From Thermoflavimicrobium daqui (lineage in GTDB: Bacteria; Bacillota; Bacilli; Thermoactinomycetales; Thermoactinomycetaceae): a DNA stretch of 64,000 nucleotides. This document shows positions 44,169 through 52,823 of this stretch, piece after piece (positions within the stretch are counted from its first letter, which is position 1; each line of letters starts with the position of its first letter). The stretch spans positions 62,001 to 126,000 of the forward strand of contig NZ_KZ845666.1 of NCBI RefSeq assembly GCF_003313465.1, given 5' to 3'. The notes below the pieces were generated by a model that saw nothing but the letters and a program-made list of their open reading frames with translations, was not told the DNA's origin and did no database searches. The position numbers and the translations under genes were made by a program.

Positions 44169-45503
44169 TTACTGCAGTTGAAATAAACCATCTTTTGTAT
44201 CTATTTCACGTTGAACTTCATTCATGAGATCGAAATATTTCTTCAAATTATCTTGATCACCTAATTGACGGTAGCAATTGGCAATCTCAAAGTAGCAGCG
44301 AAGTGTAGCTTGATTCCAATCAATTTTACGGGCTAAATCAGATGCTCGTTTATAGTGGGAAATCGCTATTAAATATTCTCCTTTATGCCGTTTAACCTTA
44401 CCGAGTAAGAACACAGAGTGAACTAATTCCTTTGTACCTTTTATTTTTTCTCCCCATTCAATTGCTTTCATAAAAGCGCTCTCAGCCTCATCGAGACGAT
44501 CTTGTAAAACATAAATACTACCAAGAATATTATTCGCTAGTAATAGTTTATGTTTATCTTGAACATAATCTTGAAAGCTTAGAACTAATTTAAAGCACGT
44601 TTCAGCATCCTCTTTGTTTCCGAGCTCTAAATATAAAGTTCCAAGCGTTGTCCATAAGAACGTGAGATTATCATAATCTTTTGCACTTACAGCTAAGTTA
44701 ATTCCTTCTTTAGCATAACGAATGGCGTCATGATATAGTTTGATCTTACGTAATAGCTCTGCTTTTAAAGCGTAGATCTGAATTAATACAGTAATGTCAC
44801 GAACTTCGGAAATTTCTTCCCATAATAGATCCACATAATTTAGAGCTTCTTCGATTCTTCCTATCTTTTCTAGATAGACAACGCGATCCATCATTAATTT
44901 ATACTTAATTTGGTCGTCATCCCCAGCTTCTGTTCCTACAACTTCTAATCCTTTTTCAATATATTTTAGAGCTTGTTGCAAATGGTTTTGTTTATAGGAA
45001 CAATAAGCCAATAAATTATAGTTAAGAGCTTCTAGGCAAACTTTTTTCGCGTAAGGATCTTGTTGAATTAATAAATTGGATTCAGTAAGCTCTCTTTCAG
45101 CTCTTCTCCATTTCTTACAAGAGAGATAGTACCGACCTTTGAGAGATCGAATGGTTGCTTGATATTGGAAGGTTGACTCTTCTGAAATTTCCTTTAAACT
45201 TTCCCATGCTGCGTCCAATTGCTTTAAATGTAACATATTCTCAATTGCATGAAACTTTAAGAACATACTTTCCATATCTTCATTTTCTCTTACTAATATC
45301 TCAGGTAGTTTATCCATATCTAAATTCATTTTTTTCATTAGATATAAGACTTTCTCCTGATTTACATGGGGGACTCCACGTTCAATGTTACTAATCGTGG
45401 CAGTAGAGATTTGCTCATCGGATAGGTCTTCTAGACGTAGCCCCCTTTCTTTTCTTATTTTCCTAATGAATTTACCAATTTCAGCAATTTGAAATACGTT
45501 CAA
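44169..45503 (-). CDS. XRE-type HTH regulator with TPR repeats (RRNPP-like)
   Basis: 444 residues from the TTG at 45503, which follows GGAGGGG; ten further upstream codons run through that site. Residues 5-60 are a Cro/C1-type HTH (IGKFIRKIRKERGLRLEDLSDEQISTATISNIERG). The rest is about eight TPR units (for example YLELGNKEDAETCFKLVLSFQ, YVLQDRLDEAESAFMKAIEWGEKIKG, HKGEYLIAISHYKRASDLARKID). This architecture is that of peptide-responsive regulators such as PlcR, NprR and related quorum receptors. I found no pro-peptide gene next to it, so a peptide ligand is only a possibility. Confidence 0.85.
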   Translation of the reverse strand: MNVFQIAEIGKFIRKIRKERGLRLEDLSDEQISTATISNIERGVPHVNQEKVLYLMKKMNLDMDKLPEILVRENEDMESMFLKFHAIENMLHLKQLDAAWESLKEISEESTFQYQATIRSLKGRYYLSCKKWRRAERELTESNLLIQQDPYAKKVCLEALNYNLLAYCSYKQNHLQQALKYIEKGLEVVGTEAGDDDQIKYKLMMDRVVYLEKIGRIEEALNYVDLLWEEISEVRDITVLIQIYALKAELLRKIKLYHDAIRYAKEGINLAVSAKDYDNLTFLWTTLGTLYLELGNKEDAETCFKLVLSFQDYVQDKHKLLLANNILGSIYVLQDRLDEAESAFMKAIEWGEKIKGTKELVHSVFLLGKVKRHKGEYLIAISHYKRASDLARKIDWNQATLRCYFEIANCYRQLGDQDNLKKYFDLMNEVQREIDTKDGLFQLQ

Positions 45504-46101
45504 AGCGACCCCTCCGTTATTAAAATGATTCATATATACATGCAGTCACTCTCGTAGCAACTCTACTTTTTTCAAATAAACCATTATTAATTGGCTTATT
45601 TGGCATTATTTGTGAAAGGGCCTAATTTATTTATTTTTTCTATTAATGTTATCATTTGTTTTTAGATACTGCAATTAGAAAAATTAAATATTATATTAAT
45701 AACATAAAAAGAGCATTATAATCATTTAACTTTTGTCAAAACGCCAATATCGTTAAAAACAATCAGTTTACTTAGGATTGAGCCTAATTCCCTCAACCAT
45801 CAATAAAATAGAGCATTGTACATTTTTTTATAACCCTAATTTTCAACTAAGTAATTTGTTCAAAACATCATAAAAAGAGCCCTGTTTTAGACAAGGCTCT
45901 TCAATAGTATAAAAATCAATTTTTTACTATATAAGATAAACTTCTTTCTTCTCTATTTGTAAATAAATACTTGAGAATCGCATTCAGCTATTAACTTATT
46001 GAAAAAATTCCCATTATATATGCTTCCCTTTTCTCACCCATTGGGTATTTGATCGTAACCATTATTTAACTGGGAAAGGGATAGCCAAGTTTAAGGACAA
46101 C
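45504..46101. other. Long intergenic region between the XRE-TPR regulator and the ABC-F gene
   Basis: About 600 AT-rich bases. I searched both strands for a small pro-peptide ORF with signal sequence and ribosome binding site and found none. The only clear element is the terminator at 45877-45899. Confidence 0.45.
45877..45899 (-). terminator. Terminator downstream of the ABC-F gene
   Basis: GAGCC.TGT / ACA.GGCTC with five T on the minus strand. It is about 200 bases beyond the ABC-F stop, so the transcript has a long 3' untranslated region. Confidence 0.65.
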
Positions 46102-47736
46102 CTACTTTTCATCTCGTTTTTGTTTAGCCTGATCATAATTCCCTTCATAAGCAATCATCCGATGGTGATCTAACCAATAGATCCGTGAAAACAAGCGATT
46201 TAAAAAGTATCGATCATGCGAAACGACTAAAATCGTACCTGGAAAATCGAAGAGTGCTTCTTCCAAAACTTCTCGAGAATCAATATCGAGATGATTAGTT
46301 GGTTCATCTAAGATTAAGAAGTTTACATCTTGATACATTAGTTGAGCTAATCGTAAACGAACTCGCTCTCCACCACTCAAATCTTTTATTTTACGGAAAA
46401 CTGCATAACCATAAAAAAGGAATCTCGCTAAAATATGCCGTGCTTCTTCGATAGAAACAGTGACATGTTCACGAAATGTATCTAATACAGTTTGCTCAGG
46501 ATCATCTTCATAGTCATCTTGTGATAAAAATCCTACCTTAACCCCTACTCCTAGCCGTATTTTACCCTGATCAGCTTGTTCCTTCCCTTGAATCATCTTA
46601 AGTAACGTAGACTTCCCCGTGCCATTCCCTCCTACGATTGCACAACGCTCTTTATAACGAATGGTTAAATTTATATCTTGATATAGGGTTGTATCTCCAT
46701 AACTTTTAGTCACATTTTCTAGTACTAAAACATCATTTCCACTTCGACCTTTTAATGAGAAATTGAGTGCTATTTTTTTCCTTTCAAGCATCGGTTTTTC
46801 TATTTTTTCCATACGATTCAAAGCTTTTTCCATACTTTTGGCTCGGCGATGCATTCCATCATTGGGAGGGTTTCCACGATTTGCCCAATCTTTTAGCCGC
46901 TTAATCGCTTCTCTCATCTTTTTAATCTTTTTCTCTTGCTCTTGGTATGCTTGAAATTCGGTCAATAAACGCTCTTCTTTTTGCTTGGTATACGAAGTGT
47001 AGTTCCCTTGATAGGAAGTAAGCTCTCCATTTTCAAGATCCCAAGTGACTTGGGTGACTCGATCTAGAAAATATCGATCATGCGAAACAACAACGACCGC
47101 ACCTGAAAACTGTTTGAGATAATCTTCTAGCCATTCTATCGCTGTTAAATCCAAGTGATTAGTTGGTTCATCAAGTAACAATAAATCCGGATTGGATAAT
47201 AAAATAGTAGCCAAACCTACTTTCGTTTTTTCACCACCACTTAGTTGGCAAAATGGTAGTGCCCACATCGATTCATCAATCCCTAATCCATTTGCGACTC
47301 GGGCTATTTGAGATTCCATCTGATATCCACCTTCATCAGCAAAACGCTGTTGCAAAAGATCCCATTCTTTCATTAGGTTTGCAAATTTCTTTTCATCTGC
47401 ATAGCTTTCTCCCATCTGCTCGGCTAACTTCTCTATTCTCTTTTCCATTTTCATTAAATGAGCAAATGGATATCGTAAAACTTCTTTCACAGTTATTTGA
47501 GCTGGATATTCAGGAGATTGGGCTAAATAGCCAATTCGCGATTTTTTACGCAGGAAAATTTCTCCACGATCAATATTTGTGGTTCCATGCAAGCATTTTA
47601 ATAATGTTGTTTTACCACTTCCATTTGCACCAACAAGACCAATACGATCACCATCATGTATTTCAAACTGAACTTTTTCAAAGATCCAGTGTCCACCTAA
47701 CATTTTTCCAACTTGATTTCCAGCACACACGATCAT
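46102..47736 (-). CDS. ABC-F family ATPase (ribosome-associated, possible antibiotic protection)
   Basis: 544 residues with two ATPase domains and no membrane segment. Walker A GANGSGKTT and GGNGTGKST; signatures LSGGEKTKV and LSGGERVRL; Walker B LLLLDEPTNHLD and FLILDEPTNHLD. Between them is the charged P-site tRNA-interaction linker (about 245-320, RRAKSMEKALNRMEKIEKPMLERKK). ABC-F proteins act in the E site; some protect ribosomes from macrolides, lincosamides, streptogramins or pleuromutilins, others are housekeeping. The leader here, with a small ORF and an attenuator, resembles the regulated resistance type (vmlR, vga, msr). The subfamily is not certain. Confidence 0.9.
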   Translation of the reverse strand: MIVCAGNQVGKMLGGHWIFEKVQFEIHDGDRIGLVGANGSGKTTLLKCLHGTTNIDRGEIFLRKKSRIGYLAQSPEYPAQITVKEVLRYPFAHLMKMEKRIEKLAEQMGESYADEKKFANLMKEWDLLQQRFADEGGYQMESQIARVANGLGIDESMWALPFCQLSGGEKTKVGLATILLSNPDLLLLDEPTNHLDLTAIEWLEDYLKQFSGAVVVVSHDRYFLDRVTQVTWDLENGELTSYQGNYTSYTKQKEERLLTEFQAYQEQEKKIKKMREAIKRLKDWANRGNPPNDGMHRRAKSMEKALNRMEKIEKPMLERKKIALNFSLKGRSGNDVLVLENVTKSYGDTTLYQDINLTIRYKERCAIVGGNGTGKSTLLKMIQGKEQADQGKIRLGVGVKVGFLSQDDYEDDPEQTVLDTFREHVTVSIEEARHILARFLFYGYAVFRKIKDLSGGERVRLRLAQLMYQDVNFLILDEPTNHLDIDSREVLEEALFDFPGTILVVSHDRYFLNRLFSRIYWLDHHRMIAYEGNYDQAKQKRDEK

Positions 47737-47768
47737 GACAAGTCAACTCCTAATTTTAGATAATAAAA

Positions 47769-47799
47769 AGCCATCAGCAAACGCCCCTTGCTGATGGCT
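47769..47799 (-). terminator. Leader attenuator just before the ABC-F start codon
   Basis: On the minus strand AGCCATCAGCAA pairs with TTGCTGATGGCT (12 bp perfect, seven-base loop) followed by TTTTTATTA. It lies only about 32 bases before the ABC-F ATG and after the leader ORF, so it can act only as a premature terminator of the leader. CGTTTGCTG (47783-47775), covering loop and 3' arm, can instead pair with TAGCAAACG at 47868-47860, which includes the leader ORF stop codon. Confidence 0.8.
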
Positions 47800-47865
47800 C
47801 TAAATCGAAAAGATGATATCAAATCGATCTACTTTATAGAGAGAAAGGGAGGGTTCTTACGTTTG

Positions 47866-47991
47866 CTATAGAATAAATGGAATTTTTTGGTTGTAAAAGG
47901 ACACACTGATCCCGTCTACAGCCAAAACATGAGTAATGGCAGATACTTCCACAACAAACCAATCCGCCACTCCATTCATTCCTTTACGCAA
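47866..47991 (-). CDS. Candidate leader peptide of the ABC-F gene
   Basis: 41 codons, TTG start seven bases after a strong AAGGAGGTG. Sequence begins MRKGMNGVADWFVVEVSAI and ends NQKIPFIL. Neither a signal peptide nor a known small-protein family is apparent. It is followed by the attenuator at 47769-47799, and its stop codon is part of the possible antiterminator helix. A role in sensing slowed translation is inferred; an independent small protein is the alternative. Confidence 0.55.
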   Translation of the reverse strand: MRKGMNGVADWFVVEVSAITHVLAVDGISVSFYNQKIPFIL

Positions 47992-48137
47992 GATCCCTCA
48001 CCTCCTTGTCATTTCATCGTGATTTTGATCTATTATATCTAATTTTAATAACCTTTAGCAATAGTGACTTGGCAATAACCATGCTATTGATTTGCATCAT
48101 AGAGGTTAGCCGAAAAATGCCCTTTGCCTTATCTATG

Positions 48138-49136
48138 CTACTGAGTTAAAGCCGAAAACCCTTCTTTTTTGGGCTTTTCCTGCATTTTTAAAACCATTTG
48201 CTCCAAAATAGCTTGGGGCTGAATAAATTTCGAAAGCTGCGAACGGGAGTTCATGATCACTTCGATAGCATGAAGAATTTGTGATTGGTCATAAAGCATC
48301 GACTGCATTCGGCACTCCTGCTCCCACTGTAAAAACGTAGTACAGCGTTTGTTCAGCTGATAATAAAGAAGCTCTCTAAACCATAAAACCAGTATGTCAA
48401 GTACTAACGAGAGAGATTCTTGTGTAATCTCCGCTTGTAACCAATCTTCTTGTATGCTTAGTAACGCTATAGAGCCTTCCTGCCCAATCTTTCGACTCCA
48501 ATGAATCAGATGATCGATCAATATTTCCCATTCTTCCGTGTTTTTTTCAATCTTATCATAAGATATATATGCCAGCACTTTAGCTAAATGTTCAGGTATT
48601 CCTAATTGGATCATTTTGTTCATCCGTAATTCAGGACTTAAACTTGTAAATCGAACTTTTTGGCATCGGGATAAGATGGTGGGTAAAATCGCTTGAATAT
48701 TCTCAGAAAGTAAAATCGCTACCATCGGTGAAAGTGGTTCTTCTAAAAACTTTAATAAACTATTTGCCGCTTCTGGTCGCATCCGATCCGCATGTTCCAT
48801 AATCACGACACGGGTTACGTGGGCTGCTGCACTGTACTGAAATCGCTCTTGTAAAGCCCTTACTTGATCCATTTTAATAAATGCTCCATCAGGATGAAGC
48901 GAAACGATATCTGGATGATTTCCATGTGCAATCTGTTTACATGTTAAGCATTCATCGCAAGCATCGTTTTCTTGATGCTCACAATTAAGAGCTTTAGCTA
49001 ACTCTAAAGCCATCTGCTTTTTACCTACTCCAGCGGGACCATAAAAGCAATAAGCGTGGGCAATTTGTCCAGTAGCTAATCCGTTTTGTAATAAACGGAT
49101 CACTTGTGGCTGCCCGCTCATATCTGTCAAAGACAA
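48138..49136 (-). CDS. holB: DNA polymerase III delta-prime subunit
   Basis: About 332 residues from the TTG at 49136 close after AGAGGTGG; the open frame up to 49178 has no ribosome binding site. The AAA+ core has GPAGVGKKQMALELAKAL, a four-Cys zinc site (CEHQENDACDECLTC), FQYSAAAHVTRVVIMEHADRM and LLKFLEEPLSP, followed by ILSRCQKVRF with the sensor 1 region. Delta-prime is part of the clamp loader that places the sliding clamp on DNA. In many Bacilli holB lies between tmk and yaaT; here it stands alone. Confidence 0.92.
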   Translation of the reverse strand: MSLTDMSGQPQVIRLLQNGLATGQIAHAYCFYGPAGVGKKQMALELAKALNCEHQENDACDECLTCKQIAHGNHPDIVSLHPDGAFIKMDQVRALQERFQYSAAAHVTRVVIMEHADRMRPEAANSLLKFLEEPLSPMVAILLSENIQAILPTILSRCQKVRFTSLSPELRMNKMIQLGIPEHLAKVLAYISYDKIEKNTEEWEILIDHLIHWSRKIGQEGSIALLSIQEDWLQAEITQESLSLVLDILVLWFRELLYYQLNKRCTTFLQWEQECRMQSMLYDQSQILHAIEVIMNSRSQLSKFIQPQAILEQMVLKMQEKPKKEGFSALTQ

Positions 49137-49212
49137 AACAACCACCTCTTTTTCTGATGGAGATGGATAAAAAATCACTGCTTTTATTATAACGAAAAAA
49201 TAAGCTTAACAT

Positions 49213-49256
49213 AAAAAAACTTGGCATGATCAACCATATTCATACCAAGTTTTTTC
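49213..49256. terminator. Bidirectional terminator between holB and the lipoprotein gene
   Basis: AAAAAACTTGG / CCAAGTTTTTT with a partly paired interior; it has T-runs in both directions and lies 7 bases after the lipoprotein stop. Confidence 0.75.
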
Positions 49257-49263
49257 GTGCTAA

Positions 49264-49497
49264 TTACTTCCAGCATTCCTTTACATCGCTTCGATGGCGA
49301 CCACTTTTTTTAGCTGCTTCTTCTGTCTTAAAGTAAATACGATTCTCCTTTTTGATTTTGTCAACCACTTTACAATTAGCCGGATGGTAAACATCGCTAT
49401 TGACGCTAGCAACAAATCCATCATCATCACCACAAGCCGTTAGAGAGATGATGAGAGCTGCTGATAAACACAATGATATTAGTTGTTTTCGCACCAT
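49264..49497 (-). CDS. Small lipoprotein with an Ada-like metal-binding motif
   Basis: 77 residues, ATG behind GAGGG. Signal peptide 1-21 with lipobox LTAC; Cys22 would be lipidated. The rest, FVASVNSDVYHPANCKVVDKIKKEN followed by FKTEEAAKKSGRHRSDVKEC, matches the small Ada-type zinc module found at the C-terminus of many secreted nucleases and competence proteins (FVASKNSxxYHxPxC...A). In such modules a second Cys pair completes the metal site; here there are only Cys43 and Cys75, so metal binding may be partial. Role unknown. Confidence 0.7.
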   Translation of the reverse strand: MVRKQLISLCLSAALIISLTACGDDDGFVASVNSDVYHPANCKVVDKIKKENRIYFKTEEAAKKSGRHRSDVKECWK

Positions 49498-49720
49498 TTT
49501 ATTCCCTCTTTTCTTTTACACATTTCCGAACCATAAACTTTTCCCTGATTAAAATATGTGGCTTTATAATTAATTTTTTGTATAGAGGCAACATTACCTA
49601 ACAACATGAACTATTTTACCAGTATTAACCGATTCTGATTGTAAAATTATATTTAAAGATATATTAAGAAGATATTAATTTATCAATATAGAGAGCGAGT
49701 AAAGATCATGCTTTCTTTCG

Positions 49721-51040
49721 TTATGTTCTCATCCGATTCATCCACCAATAAAAGGGTAAACCAAGTAAAATCAAAGCAATTGCAGATAGGGTTCCTTTAG
49801 GGTCATAGATAATCGTACTCATAACAACAAACAGTGAACCTGCAATCGCAAGTAATGGGGTAAGTGGATAAAGGGGTACACGATACAAACAACTTATAGT
49901 TCGCTTCCGCTTTCTTAATATAAAAACGGCGATAAACGCCTGAATATAAAAGATAAAAATAGCAAAAATCGATATTTCAGATAAACGATCTGGATTACTG
50001 ATAGACATAAAAATAATAGACAATGCCACTTCAAAAAACACCGCAAAAATGGGTGTTTTAAATTTTGGATGTATAAACGATAAGAAATTAGAGCCTGGGA
50101 AACGATGATGCTTCGCCATAGCAAATAACACACGAGGATAACTAAGGATTTTTCCATTTAATCCACCAAAAATCGATATGATAATTCCTATACTTAAAAG
50201 TTTACCTCCCACACTACCAAACAAAATCTCCGTCGCTGTACTCGCTGCATTCTCACCGCTTAACTGTACAGCTTTAGCTGGTAATAACTTTAGAAGAGCC
50301 AAATTGACAGATAAATAAGCAATTATAACAATCATTAAGCCCGTGATAATGGCTTTAGGTAATGTTTTCGCTGGGTTTTTCATTTCTCCAGCAACAGATG
50401 CTGCAGCAATCCATCCATCATAAGCAAATAGAGTAGCAAGAATAGCTGCTCCCATGCTTATTTCACTACTAATCCCTGAGGAAGAAAAGAAAATATGGTT
50501 ATTCCCATTCCACAAGCCAAAAATGGCGATAAAAAAAATGGGGACTAATTTTGTAATCGTTGTAATCACTTGGATGATGCCACCATACTTTACACCCAAA
50601 CTATTGACAAGAGTTAAGAATAGTACCACACTAATTCCAATCCATAATCCCCAAATTTTATTTAGAAAAAAGAAGTGAGCCACTAGTGAACCAAAGTAAA
50701 GTCCCATCGCTCCAATTAGAGCTGGTTGATAAATCACACATTGAACCCATCCGCTTAAGTAACCCCAAAATCTACCATAAACCTCTTCTAAATAAACATA
50801 AAGCCCTCCTGTTTTTGGAAAATGAGCACTTAACTCTGCAATAGTTAATCCAGCTGCAAGTGTAAGTATTCCACCAAAAAGCCATGCTAGAAGGGCAAGG
50901 TTTGTATCTCCCCCCACATAAGATAAAACAGTTCCAGGCTTTACGAAAACACCTGATCCAATAACTACACCAACTACAATCGAAAGTGCCGACCAGAAAC
51001 CTAAATCCTTTTTAAGATCCTTCTCTTTGAATAATTTCAT
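49721..51040 (-). CDS. APC-family amino-acid permease (SteT/YkbA-like)
   Basis: 439 residues, about 12 membrane segments. The N-terminal LGFWSALSIVVGVVIGSGVFVKPG is the APC consensus with the substrate-binding GSG(V/I)F helix break. The FPKTGGLYVYLEEVYGRFWGYLSGW and FAYDGWIAAASVAGEMKNPAKTLPKAI runs are typical of the LAT-like branch, which includes the serine/threonine exchanger SteT. Exact substrate not predictable. ATG behind AGGTGAGAG, monocistronic. Confidence 0.88.
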   Translation of the reverse strand: MKLFKEKDLKKDLGFWSALSIVVGVVIGSGVFVKPGTVLSYVGGDTNLALLAWLFGGILTLAAGLTIAELSAHFPKTGGLYVYLEEVYGRFWGYLSGWVQCVIYQPALIGAMGLYFGSLVAHFFFLNKIWGLWIGISVVLFLTLVNSLGVKYGGIIQVITTITKLVPIFFIAIFGLWNGNNHIFFSSSGISSEISMGAAILATLFAYDGWIAAASVAGEMKNPAKTLPKAIITGLMIVIIAYLSVNLALLKLLPAKAVQLSGENAASTATEILFGSVGGKLLSIGIIISIFGGLNGKILSYPRVLFAMAKHHRFPGSNFLSFIHPKFKTPIFAVFFEVALSIIFMSISNPDRLSEISIFAIFIFYIQAFIAVFILRKRKRTISCLYRVPLYPLTPLLAIAGSLFVVMSTIIYDPKGTLSAIALILLGLPFYWWMNRMRT

Positions 51041-51513
51041 TTTCTCTCACCTAAAACTACATCGATTAAAAAAATATGAAATAAGTATACCTCTCTCGCT
51101 TTAATATAGTAAAGTGGTAATATATTACTATAATATCAAAATATTAGTGGTAAAGTCTATTATTTTTATATGAGAAATCCAGGCTTTGGATCGAATTATG
51201 AAACATACTCTCTTTAAAAATAAATTAAAATGTTACATTATTTAAACAGTTACCGTTACAATGTATACAAAAATTTAATATAAAAATAGAATGATATCTA
51301 TCCTAATTTTTTTATAAAATGACCATCTATCATTTATCGATACACCAAATAGTAAAAATAAAATACAATTGCCATTTATATTTCATTACAATCGAAGGGT
51401 TCTTTACCATCCCATTTATATCAGGAATCTTCAAATACTAGACATTATTATGATTCGGGGAATAACATTATTATTCAACTTAGAAAAAACACAGTGAATT
51501 AAGGTGATTTTAT
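51041..51513. other. AT-rich divergent intergenic region
   Basis: About 470 bases between the permease and polysaccharide deacetylase genes, without an ORF having a ribosome binding site. Promoters for both are expected here but none stands out. Nothing else is visible. Confidence 0.35.
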
Positions 51514-52686
51514 ATGTCAAAAAAATTCTATATTTCCATTGTAGGTAGCATTATCGTTGGAGTAATTGTTATAGGAATTCTCTTTCAATTTTCGCCTAAT
51601 CTTTCTGCTTTTAAGAAAGAAAATTCTCAAGATGTCACAAAGGATAACAAGCCAATAAAGCCCTATCAGCATAAAAATCTAGTTCGCTATAAAGGACCCA
51701 TTGAGCACCTATTTTTTCATCCCTTGATTGCTTATCCTAAAAAAGCATTTCGAGGAGACTTCCAATCAAAAGAAATGGACAAGTGGTTTGTCACTGTTAC
51801 CGAGTTTAATCGCATTTTAGATTCTCTCTATAAAAGAAATTTTATCTTAGTCAATATCAATGACATCTATGAAGAAGTTGATGTAAAAGGAAAAAAAGAA
51901 ATTCAACGCAAAAAGTTAATGGTTCCTAAAGGTAAAAAACCCATCGTTCTTTCTGTTGACGATCTTAATTATTATCAAGAAAATCATATTGATTATGGAA
52001 CCGTTAGCAAGCTGGTTTTAGATAAAAATGGGGAAGTAGCTACCTATTCAATCAATGAACAAGGGAAAAAAATAATCTCACGTAAAAACGGGATCATTCC
52101 TATCTTAGATGATTTCGTTAAGCAGCATCCTGATTTCTCATTAAATGGTGCAAAAGCTACTCTGAACTTAACTGGTTATGAAGGGATTTTGGGTTATCGT
52201 ACTCAATCCAAAAATTATAATGAAGAAACCAATCAATTCGACTTAGAAAACCCCCATGCACAAAAAGAACGGAAAGCAGTACAACCGATTATTAAGCAGC
52301 TTAAAGAAACAGGATGGAACTTTGCCTCACACAGCTACCATCATCGCGATCATAGTAAGCAATCGTTAGAGAGATTGATAGATGATAGTGCCAAGTGGAA
52401 AAGAGAAGTAGAGTCACTAATCGGTCCTACAAAAATATACGTTTATCCCTATGGAGCAGCGATTCCCGCTGGTGATCCTCGCCTGGATCACTTAAAACAA
52501 TTAGGCTTTCGCATCTTCCAGCCTGTTGGATCACAAACCTATGAAGAGTATCACGGAAATGCAGTATTTATTGATCGTCGGCATGCAGATGGATTAGGGA
52601 TGCGTAAACAAGCTCATTTATTTACAGACCTATATGATTCAAAAAGCATCTTAGACCAAAGTCGCCCTACAGATCCTGGCTATTAA
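51514..52686 (+). CDS. Membrane-anchored polysaccharide deacetylase-like protein
   Basis: 390 residues, ATG behind AAGGTGATTT. Residues 8-26 form an uncleaved signal anchor; the rest should be outside. The metal Asp pair is in PIVLSVDDLNYY, and the His motif is FASHSYHHRDHS, as in NodB-type deacetylases. VYVYPYGAAIP corresponds to the conserved (Y/F)RxPxG region. About 100 residues separate the DD and HxxxH motifs, and the insert (residues 160-225) is unlike classical peptidoglycan deacetylases. Likely target: a cell-wall glycan. Monocistronic. Confidence 0.75.
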   Translation: MSKKFYISIVGSIIVGVIVIGILFQFSPNLSAFKKENSQDVTKDNKPIKPYQHKNLVRYKGPIEHLFFHPLIAYPKKAFRGDFQSKEMDKWFVTVTEFNRILDSLYKRNFILVNINDIYEEVDVKGKKEIQRKKLMVPKGKKPIVLSVDDLNYYQENHIDYGTVSKLVLDKNGEVATYSINEQGKKIISRKNGIIPILDDFVKQHPDFSLNGAKATLNLTGYEGILGYRTQSKNYNEETNQFDLENPHAQKERKAVQPIIKQLKETGWNFASHSYHHRDHSKQSLERLIDDSAKWKREVESLIGPTKIYVYPYGAAIPAGDPRLDHLKQLGFRIFQPVGSQTYEEYHGNAVFIDRRHADGLGMRKQAHLFTDLYDSKSILDQSRPTDPGY

Positions 52687-52755
52687 GTTGATCCTATATC
52701 ACAGATGAATTACTAGACCCTAGTTGATAAGTTTGCTCCATTTTTTAGGGTTACT

Positions 52756-52807
52756 AAAAAGCCTCCATCCCATATTTCATCAAAAGTGATAAGGGATGAA
52801 GGCTTTT
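52756..52807. terminator. Bidirectional terminator between the deacetylase gene and murC
   Basis: AAAAAGCCT.CATCCC..AT pairs with AT..GGGATG.AGGCTTTTA around a loop of about 13 bases; A and T tracts at both ends. Confidence 0.75.
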
Positions 52808-52823
52808 ATCATTCTTTTACTTC

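Noticed and set aside
45504-46101. Hidden pro-peptide gene for the XRE-TPR regulator
   Set aside because: Short frames exist but none combines a ribosome binding site, signal sequence and plausible C-terminal signalling peptide.
47253-47738. 161-codon plus-strand ORF opposite the ABC-F gene
   Set aside because: It is antisense to a gene with two complete ATPase domains. Its Leu/His/Phe-rich translation mirrors Walker and linker codons, and it has no ribosome binding site.
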